This document shows positions 56,814 to 64,000 of a stretch of 64,000 nucleotides of DNA, piece after piece. This DNA comes from Tanypteryx hageni. Its lineage: Eukaryota; Arthropoda; Insecta; Odonata; Petaluridae. Numbering within the stretch: the stretch's first letter is position 1; every line of letters begins with the position of its first letter. The stretch is from positions 25,905,624-25,969,623 of the forward strand of contig CM054112.1 in the NCBI GenBank assembly GCA_028673005.1, written 5' to 3'. A program made the translations under genes and the position numbers. The notes beneath the pieces were generated by a model. The model was not told the DNA's origin. It saw only the letters and a list, made by a program, of their open reading frames with translations, and did not search any database.

Positions 56814-57054
56814 TTTTACTCGGCCCCAACAGGTTGGGTAAGTTGGTGGAAGTGTTTTTCGTCCCTCCTCACGTTCACTGTGTTCAGAGGCGTCTCCATT
56901 CAAAGAAAAGACAAGGGATACCGTTAAAAATGAAATTTTTATAATGGTATCCCACTTTTTTCTTTGAATGGAGACGCCTCTGAACACAGTGAACGTGAGG
57001 AGGAATGACAAACACTTCCACCAACTTAGCCAACCCGGTGGGGTCGAGTAAAAT
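56814..57054. mobile_element. 241-bp foldback element
   Basis: Arms of about 115 bp, TTTTACTCGGCCCCAACAGG onward against its complement ending CGAGTAAAA, are nearly identical through TTGGTGGAAGTGTTT, CCTCCTCACGTTCACTGTGT and GAGACGCC. A centre of about 12 bp separates them. Frames on both strands appear coding-like only because the arms mirror each other. About 50 bp of each arm are shared with the MITE centred on 20931-20982. Confidence 0.85.
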
Positions 57055-57059
57055 TTTAG

Positions 57060-57432
57060 TTCGTTCAAATTTCCGTTCCCTGGCCCAGCCGAGTTCCAAT
57101 GAAGTACTACTCCACGTAATTCCAATTTTGCAACAGTAAGTTTTCCTGGTACAACTGTTGTGTCGGGTGCATAAAATACTATTGGAACCCTTGGTTACAA
57201 TCATCTTACCGTGAATCATAGCATTCAATTTGTCAATCCGACCAATTATGCCACCAACAATAATTTAGAGGCTATGTGGACATCAGTCAAACGAAAAAAT
57301 AAACGTGAGTGTGGAACAGCTCGAAGCCTTCTGAATTCGTATCTCATAGAATTCATGTGGAGATACATGTATAATGAGAATCCATTAGAGAAACTTTGTA
57401 AATGTATCTATGATGTGTACACATGTTTGTAA
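57060..57432 (+). pseudogene. Merlin (ISXO2-like) transposase remnant
   Basis: The 3' frame (about 57168-57432) reads GTLGYNHLTVNHSIQFVNPT, then NNNLEAMWTSVKRK and SYLIEFMWRYMY. VNHS..FV.P...  .N.E..W..VK and the closing YL.EF..R segment are hallmarks of Merlin/IS1595-type DDE transposases, including the catalytic Glu region. Upstream, short pieces (VIPILQQ, PGTTVVS) fit the preceding segment but lie in other frames with stops. The foldback element touches its left side. The N-terminal half is missing. Confidence 0.7.
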
Positions 57433-57953
57433 ATAAATAAATTGCTTGTTGTTATTTATTATTATTTTATTATTATTAATTATAAATGCTACACGGTTAA
57501 ACAAAAAAGTGCCTAAAGAAGTGTATCTCGATATTGTATTTGAGACACTTATGTTGTATATAACTTCACGGTTACAGCATTGGAAAGTTACGCCCATCCC
57601 AGCTTACAATCGCCGAATACTTACTCGTTTGTTTTTTCAGGAACGTCCGTGTTTGTCGTAGTCTTCGTATGTCCGTAGGGCGCTAACATCTTCCGGATGG
57701 AGTCTGTCATGCATTGAGAACGTCGTATTTCAGTTACGAATTTGAAATATATGTTTCGGTAACATGCTCGAGGAACTTCTCTTATTTTAAATTGTAATGG
57801 TGCCGTAAAGTGGATGTTCTTATTGACAGGCATGCGAATTGATACGCAGAAGGCTGTGTGTCTGTTCCTGTGAAAGGGACTCTGGGACTGTGATAGACCT
57901 TGGATTAATCAGGTATTTGCGCATTGAATTCCACGTTATAGATTTGCATAACG
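57433..57953 (+). promoter_or_regulatory. Upstream region and probable 5' UTR of NRBP
   Basis: 521 bp before the NRBP start codon. The first part is AT-rich with an ATTATTATT run; from about 57590 it becomes more GC- and CG-rich, as expected near a housekeeping promoter. No TATA box or initiator can be called with confidence, and the transcription start is unknown. Confidence 0.4.
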
Positions 57954-58082
57954 ATGCCGGGTAGCCGTTCAAGCAACGATCAGGAGCATAAATCCCCTAG
58001 GGAAAGCGGAGAAGATTCAGAAGACGAAAGTGAAATATTGGAAGAGAGTCCTTGCGGAAGATGGTTGAAGAGAAGAGAGGAG
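57954..58082 (+). CDS. NRBP1: NRBP exon 1
   Basis: ATG at 57954 starts MPGSRSSNDQEHKSPRESGE, then the family-conserved EDESEILEESPCGRW. Donor GAG|GTGCGT, phase 0, 43 codons. No upstream in-frame extension is supported by homology. Confidence 0.93.
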
Positions 58083-59657
58083 GTGCGTGATAAAATTGTT
58101 TGATTTTGTTTTACGCTTTCTCGTCCTGAAATTATATTTAATGAACTAGTTTTTACCATCTAAGCTGTGTTCTCCTTTCTCGCAGTCATTTTAAGTGCAT
58201 GACACGTTTAGCTTATTAGTCATAATTAGCACTTCATTACGCCGAAAGTTGACCCATGTGCATGTATGCTTCAACAGCGCTGGAGTAGTACTTGGAGATT
58301 TTCTTTTAATTTGGTAAATTCACCTATCTCAATAAAATATGTCGGCCTAATGTGATGAAAGATTACAGAAAAATGATTGCCGGATTTATTTCGCGTGATA
58401 ACATTGAATGCGAATAAGACTTCGTTTTAATCTTGAATAGTAAATTCTACCCGTGTTTGCCTAAATTTCCAAAAGTAATAATAATAATAATTAAGTCAAA
58501 GATTTGTTTTGCGAATTAGTTTCATGTAGTCGAATTATAAATTTACTATGAATAAGTTATTTATCACCATGTGCGTTTCATGAATATGTTTACATAAAAG
58601 AAAATTATGGCCAATTTCACAATGTTTCATAATTTTTATGCCATCGTCAAATTAATCATGCAATGAACTGCATAGTATGTTAGGTACGGCTAGTATTCAT
58701 CTTGTATCATTTTACATTTGTATAATGAATGTTTTACATTTTTTATATTATTTATATCATGTCTTTGCGTTAGTTTATCTGTTTTGAGTCTGTAAAGGAT
58801 ACTACTCAATGTTAAGCCATATTTCGTTAATTTATTAGTCCTAACGTCGATTTATTTAAGAAATAATGTATTGACTCACTTTGACTGTCATTACCAGGTA
58901 GAGCAGAGAGATGTGCCTGGCATCGATTGTGCCTATCTTGCAATGGACACAGAGGAAGGTGTGGAGGTAGTCTGGAATGAGGTTCAGTTTTCTGAGAGGA
59001 AGAACTTTAAGGCACAGGAAGACAAGATCCGTGCAGTTTTTGAAAATCTCACTCGTTTAGAACATCCAAACATTGTGAAATTTCATCGATATTGGACTGA
59101 CACCCATGATGATAAACCTCGAGTAAGTCATATGTTATTTTATACTTTTGTGGTCATAGATTTGAATAGCATGGGCCATGTTTAAATAAAAATGTAATAA
59201 GTTTTCAAGCTTCTACAAGTTATTCATTTACATAGTTGTACATTTAATAAAAATTGACTAAATTTTATTTGTAATTGTTTTTGTAATATTTTATGCATAG
59301 ACAAGTATTTTTCATTAATTGAGAAATATTTTGAAATGGCATGTTACTATAATGTAACAGTTAATGATAAAACCATTGTCTGATTAAAGTTTTTCTTTTA
59401 AAGTTTTGTTTGAAAATCTTCATTAAGGTTGTTATAATGAACTTCAATATTTTGTATTAGCAACCAAAGTGATACAAAGCAAGGGTAAAAATCCATTTTA
59501 ATTAAATATACCTGTTTTTTTTACAGGTCATTTTCATCACCGAGTACATGTCCTCTGGATCCCTAAAGCAGTTTCTCAAACGTACCAAGCGCAATGTCAA
59601 AAGGTTGCCACTGTCGGCTTGGAAGCGGTGGTGCACACAAATACTTTCAGCCCTTAG
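57954..59657 (+). CDS. NRBP1: NRBP pseudokinase gene, exons 1-3 (3' part outside window)
   Basis: Three exons, 57954-58082, 58898-59122 and 59527-59657, join in phase to 161 complete codons plus two bases. Nuclear receptor binding protein (Madm in flies) is a cytoplasmic pseudokinase adaptor linked to trafficking and growth control. Seen here: an acidic N-terminus, ESPCGRWLKRREE, AYLAMDTEEGVEVVWNEVQF and FITEYMSSGSLKQFLKRTKR. Where active kinases have the ATP-binding Lys, the motif is VVWNEV with Asn, the family's hallmark loss. The remaining kinase-like lobe and C-terminus were not found by 64000 and must lie beyond the right edge. Confidence 0.95.
58083..58897. other. NRBP intron 1
   Basis: 815 bp, AT-rich, GTGCGT to TTACCAG. 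Nothing else was recognised. Confidence 0.7.
58898..59122 (+). CDS. NRBP1: NRBP exon 2
   Basis: Acceptor TCATTACCAG, donor CGA|GTAAGT, 75 codons. It encodes VEQRDVPGIDCAYLAMDTEE, VWNEVQFSERKNFKAQEDK and HPNIVKFHRYWTDTHDDKPR, the degenerate glycine loop, the Lys-less beta strand and the alpha-C region of the kinase-like fold. Confidence 0.95.
59527..59657 (+). CDS. NRBP1: NRBP exon 3
   Basis: Acceptor TTTTTTTACAG, donor TTAG|GTAATT, 43 codons plus two bases. It encodes VIFITEYMSSGSLKQFLKRT then KRLPLSAWKRWCTQILSAL, the hinge and start of the C-lobe. The open final codon (AG) requires a next exon, not seen before 64000. Confidence 0.95.
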
Positions 59658-60527
59658 GTAATTACTCTTTTGTGAAATTCACTTTAATGTTGATTTTAAT
59701 TTCAGTAAAACTAGTATTTTTCTGTATTGTTTATATGACATTGGTAGGAATTATTTTCTGATATTTAAAGGTATCTGGTTTAGAGAGAATATTGTTTTCT
59801 TATACAAATAAAGTATCAACATCATCTAATGGCTTCAGAAATTGCTCTGAACATCATATTCTTCTATTAATTTTTAAGACATTTGGTTTTAAAAATTCCA
59901 AAATATGATAATTAAATTTGACAAAAAAATTTGAACTTTGTAAATATTGGTCATGTTCAAATGAAAAAACAGTTCATAGGATTTTCCTCAGATTGGTGGT
60001 ATTTAAGCCAATAACATTACAGCTATTAATTGGATAGCGTACTTTATGGCTAACATGACCTTATATTCAGTTGAAATATGTGAGCATGCTTATCTTCACT
60101 TATTATTTGGCATTATGTACTTACTATGTTGAATGAAAACTGTCCTAGAAGACGTCTTACTTACTTGTTTGTTTAAAAATACGTTTAATTTTATATTTTA
60201 ATGCAGTTGTAGTAGTTCTCTTTTTATGTGCAAAGGGACTGAATTTTTTAATAGCATATGAGAATATTAGGCTGTTTTGGAGTATGATTCATCTAAGTCA
60301 TCTCATAATTTTAATGACACAAATTAAAGAAAATTTTGTGATTTGCACACACACATTCATTTCTTTCATTCAGTTACCTGTAGTAATTTATGTCATAGCC
60401 TTCATGCAGCAGTGGAAGAATGTGGGAGAAATTGGAGAAAGTTTCAGGGTGTGACCCCATTAACAGTGGAGTACGGAAGTCTCTTAGTTCTAAGACATCC
60501 AAGTTTCATCTCTAGTATAATTATCAT
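59658..60527. other. NRBP intron 3, first part
   Basis: AT-rich intron; no exon, repeat or RNA gene was recognised. Confidence 0.55.
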
Positions 60528-61541
60528 ATTAGCCTGAATATAATGCGACTCCTAAGATTTTGCAAGTTTTTCAAGAAAATATTGGGAAAAAACAAAACAA
60601 GAAAATCGTGAATTTTTTCGGTATTTCACTTTTAAATAATTAATAAACATTAATAATATCATCTGTGCTGTAATTAGGATAATCCCGTGCTTATAACTAG
60701 ACTCTCGCCAATGTTTCACCTCCATTTCCAGGTCTTCTTCATTTACCCGAAAACATATTTCTTCTCAACATGATCAGCAGCACTCCTACCTTGATCGTCA
60801 TCCATAATAAAAAATTGAATGGGCAAACTCGCAAAAGTAGACAGAAAGAATATGGTAACTTACTGATAGCTATAGTTCAGTGATTACTAAGAGTTTGTCA
60901 GCTGGAGAATAGGTGCAAGAATGGTTCTTTTCCCTCATCCACTTCAAGGTATTCGGAGTGGTGAAATTTTGATGCGAATGAAAGATTTCATTGTTCGAAA
61001 ATAAGATGGATTCCCATCTCAAGTGTTTGAACTTGTTTGTTCCTAAACTTCCAATATTTACTTATCAGATGCTACGTGAAAAAAGTCCCCATCTGCATAA
61101 GGAAGTTTCCATTCATAGATGACTGTAGTTAGAAGAGTTTTGGACTTCGTGCATGACTAGGGTTGCCACCTCTGCAGGTTGAACCCATGTATTTGGGTTT
61201 AGCACTCAATATTCATGCTCCGAATAGCACTAAGTAAACTTTCAGGTTGAAATTAATGTTGAAAAATGTCAAAATTAATTAATTTTAGCCACATTTTGTG
61301 ATAAGATGCATTGCATGTAATTAAAAATTAAAATGATATAAAATTAATTTTATATAGGTAGTTATTTTATGCGGATAGGGGCCCCAAAATTGTAGTTAAT
61401 GCCTGTGAACCTCTTATACAAATGGGCAGATATTACAGTTTTTTTACTATTTAAAAAGTTGTTAGTCATCAAAGATAATGCGAGTGCTACTTTTACTATG
61501 TCATTTCAGGAAACAAAACGTCGTGTTATATTCGGGCTATA
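60528..61541. mobile_element. Roughly 1-kb MITE with TTAGCCTGAATATAATGCGAC-like ends
   Basis: The left end near 60530 reads TTAGCCTGAATATAATGCGA; the right end near 61541, reverse-complemented, reads TATAGCCCGAATATAACACG. The body has no transposase. The right end is followed by a tandem half-copy (to about 61620), which repeats the ATATCATTTCAG and TTATATTCCGG segments. Ends resemble pogo/mariner MITEs with TA targets; exact borders are uncertain. Confidence 0.6.
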
Positions 61542-61794
61542 CCTTAGGCCTTGAATATAATGCATGTGTTGCTTTTACAATATCATTTCAGAAAAAAAAA
61601 CATTATATTCCGGCCAATATGGTATTACCTGTACCTTAGAAAATTACTTGTATCACCTATTTCATTTCTGTGTTTTTGTATTTTCATGGCCATTGAATTT
61701 GGTATATATTAGCATTGTAGCATTATTCATGACTTCCTATCATTAACTTTAGTCTCAAAGATGACTTCATAAGATTTAGCTCACAGGCTGATAT

Positions 61795-62060
61795 TGGGGT
61801 GGTGGAGTGGTTAGAACATTCCACGCAGCGGTCCCAGGTTCAAATCAGTCGGAGGTTGGATTTTTCAACCTGGGATCATCCCTTCTACTTGTGTGATTTT
61901 AGGAGACTGCGCAAATCAGAACTCGGTCCTTCGGAAGGGACATTAAGCAATTGGACCCCTTGGTCACAGAATAGAGACCTACGGAATCAGAAGGGACACT
62001 AAGCCCAGTAATTGGGACTAATTCTCCTACACGCATGTGCGACAATCACTGCCGGCCGCC
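61795..62060 (+). mobile_element. tRNA-derived SINE, copy 2
   Basis: The head GTGGTGGAGTGGTTAGAACA (box A) and GGTTCAAATC (box B) are correctly spaced for a polymerase III promoter. The body CTTCGGAAGGGACATTAAGC and TTGGACCCCTTGG match copy 1 at 28248. A second AGAAGGGACACTAAGC run suggests a duplicated body segment. Confidence 0.8.
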
Positions 62061-62259
62061 ATCTTCCTGGTAGGTAAATCATTCCTGCTCAGCATCTGTT
62101 GAAGCGTAGGCATTCTTTGTTGCTGTTATTGTAATCTTTGTTGTTATTTCTATTGTATCATTTTTGTTAACATTATCATTGAGTTTTCGTTATTATTATT
62201 GTTGAGTTTTCCTTCTGAACTTCGATAATATTTTTGTCGGGCTTGCTGTTAAGTCTGAA

Positions 62260-64000
62260 ATGGTGAAAGGTGCAGGTTGTTGGTGTTCAGCCATAAACTG
62301 CACTAACAACTCAAAGAAATCAGAAGGCGTCAGCTTCTTTCGCTTTCCAAAAGAAGAAGAAAGGTAAGATAAATATTTTCTCGTAATAAAATATTATGTA
62401 TACATAATGGTATTTATGCTGTAGTGTTACATACTTCAATTGTAATTTTCTTACAGATCAAGGAAGTGGGTGATAGCTACAAGAAGAGAAGATTTGTTGA
62501 AAAAAGACAGCAAATACCTCTGCAATAACTGTAGGATTTGCAGCAAACACTTGGAGAGACACATGTTTCTCAACGATCTCTAAAACCACCTGCATGTACA
62601 TGTAGTTCCTACATTGTTTGACGTTCCAAATCCACCTCCTCATATTTCTTGTAAAAGGAAGTTGCCTTATCCTCAATGTGCATCCTCAGTAACAAAGAGG
62701 CCTTGTTTCGCAGCAGGTTAGTGGAGAGAAATATGGTGTTACAGTATGTTTCAATAATCTGGATTGAATATAAAATTTACTTGATTACAAATTAACTTTA
62801 ATCATAGATGGTAATGCTATAAAATTGATTCTTCATGAATATAATGTTCCATTATGAACTTAAGTAAAACTGTGGGAATTGAAGATTTCATAAGTAGTTC
62901 ATGTTTTTTATTTCAGTAAACAATATAATATACAAAATAAAACTGGCAAAATAAGCCATTGAACAGCTAATACTTAAATTGAAAATAGCAAAGTAACAAT
63001 TATTTTAAATGATAATAAATAATAATTATTTCAAATTTTGATGAAAATTGTTTACTACGGATTATTGTTGTTTTTTTAGGCCAACTTAATACTGTTGGAA
63101 ATGTCGGTATTGGAGGAGCAGCACCTAGAAGACACAATTGTACCAGCTGGTTCCTCTATTGAGGAATCATTGGTAATAGATATGCATTTAAGTGAGTTTT
63201 ATTCCTGTAAATGTTAACAGTGAAAGGCACTTTATGTAAATTACTTCTTTGTTTGTTTAAAAATTTCAAACTAACACAATTTTGATGAAATTCACTCTTC
63301 TCTTGATTTGTTGTGGAAAGTTGTCAGGATAACTTATATTGACATTACCTATATGGTTTGCTTTTGTTACAGCATCTCCAGCATCAATGGCGAGTACTGA
63401 GCAGTTGCTGTGTACTGCCTCACAAAGTTTGCTGGAGTGCTCTGTGGAAATCCAAACACCTCCTTCCTTGATTCATGATACTCCGCACAAAGTTGTTTTG
63501 CGAAAGAAAGATCTCTTGAAATGGCCTAGAGACGCTTGATGAAAAAATGTGAGGAAAGCAAGTCTACAGTCCCTTCAACCCTGGATGATTTTAAAACTCT
63601 TTGTAACAAATTTCTGCCATCTTCTGCTGCTTCTTTTGTAAAAATACAGGCAGAAATGAAACAAAAGGTGGGAAAAGGCTGCAGGTATCCAACCTACCTT
63701 AAACAATTTGCATTGCATTTATATTTTTTTGAGTGCTACTGCATACTGTTTTCTTCAGAGCTCATTTCTCTTGCCATCTGTGCGTTCATTAAGGCGCATG
63801 ACACAATCATTGAAGTATGAAGTCAGTTTTAATGACGTACTGTTTCACGCTTTACGATTCAAGGTCCAAGCTTTGTCCAATATTGATAAATTTTGTGCAT
63901 TAAGTGCAGATGAAATGTCCATTAAGACAAATTTATTTTACATCATCTCATCAGATGAAGTAGTAGGATTTTGTCAGAATGGGAAATCAAAAGAATTTAT
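62260..64000 (+). pseudogene. THAP/P-element-type transposon, broken, runs off window
   Basis: ATG at 62260 starts MVKGAGCWCSAINCTNNSKK then VSFFRFPKEEER (62260-62363, donor AG|GTAAGA). The next exon (62457-62716) gives SRKWVIATRREDLL, CRICSKHLERHMF and VVPTLF: a THAP DNA-binding domain (C2CH pattern, AVPTLF-like end) interrupted by an in-frame TAA at 62581. Downstream pieces include MKKCEESKSTVPSTLDDFK, KGCRYPTYLKQFALHLYFF and, after a frameshift near 63750, FLLPSVRSLRR and ALSADEMSIKTNLFY, the start of a P-element/THAP9-type catalytic domain. Intron-like gaps with GT/AG borders remain. It lies in NRBP intron 3, sense orientation, and is incomplete at the right edge. Confidence 0.85.

Noticed and set aside
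57621..57833. 70-codon minus-strand frame upstream of NRBP
   Set aside because: Lies in the presumed NRBP promoter or 5' UTR, with no domain and no support for a divergent gene.
59658..64000. Search for NRBP exon 4
   Set aside because: No YLHSC or HGNL-type continuation found; the exon must lie beyond position 64000.
1..64000. CRISPR array, prokaryotic operon, or defence island
   Set aside because: No regularly spaced repeats, no gene clusters; introns and eukaryotic transposons show this is animal nuclear DNA.

Overview
This window looks like nuclear DNA of an arthropod, most likely an insect. Two conserved animal genes are split by spliceosomal introns. The DNA is AT-rich and dense with eukaryotic transposons (hAT, piggyBac-like, Merlin, P/THAP, pogo/mariner-like MITEs, four kinds of LINE or Penelope element, and tRNA-derived SINEs). 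There is no operon structure, ribosome-binding site, CRISPR array, or recognisable rRNA or tRNA gene. The NRBP exons carry residue patterns I associate with insect homologues; the order cannot be resolved from sequence alone.

Layout: (1) 1-11 kb is repeat-rich flank: a deleted hAT copy with target-site duplication (TSD), a 1.4-kb polypurine/polypyrimidine tract, a foldback element, and a TTAA-flanked piggyBac-like element. (2) 11.1-40.2 kb on the + strand is a bestrophin (calcium-activated chloride channel) gene. Nine coding exons are present; the exon encoding the N-terminus was not found and probably lies upstream. Its first visible intron is about 18.3 kb and holds a CR1/Jockey-type LINE, a nearly complete hAT transposon, MITEs, a SINE and many old repeats. 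The last intron holds a Penelope GIY-YIG remnant. (3) 42.1-43.6 kb is a broken copy of two bestrophin exons, itself split by a TA-flanked MITE whose empty site survives in the parent gene. (4) 45.3-53.6 kb is a retroelement cluster: a decayed L1/Tx1-like LINE interrupted by a hAT MITE, then a reverse transcriptase-RNase H reading frame immediately followed by a nearly intact R4/Dong-like LINE frame, the pair bracketed by TAA repeats. (5) 55-57.4 kb holds a hAT MITE, a 241-bp foldback and a Merlin transposase remnant. (6) From 57.95 kb to beyond the right edge is the 5' part of the NRBP pseudokinase gene (three exons seen), whose third intron holds a MITE, a SINE and a broken THAP/P-element-type transposon.

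The two host genes have no evident functional link. The most unusual object is the TAA-bracketed pair of reverse transcriptase frames at 48.6-53.5 kb. It may be one retrotransposon with two reverse transcriptases, or two nested elements; the window alone does not decide this.
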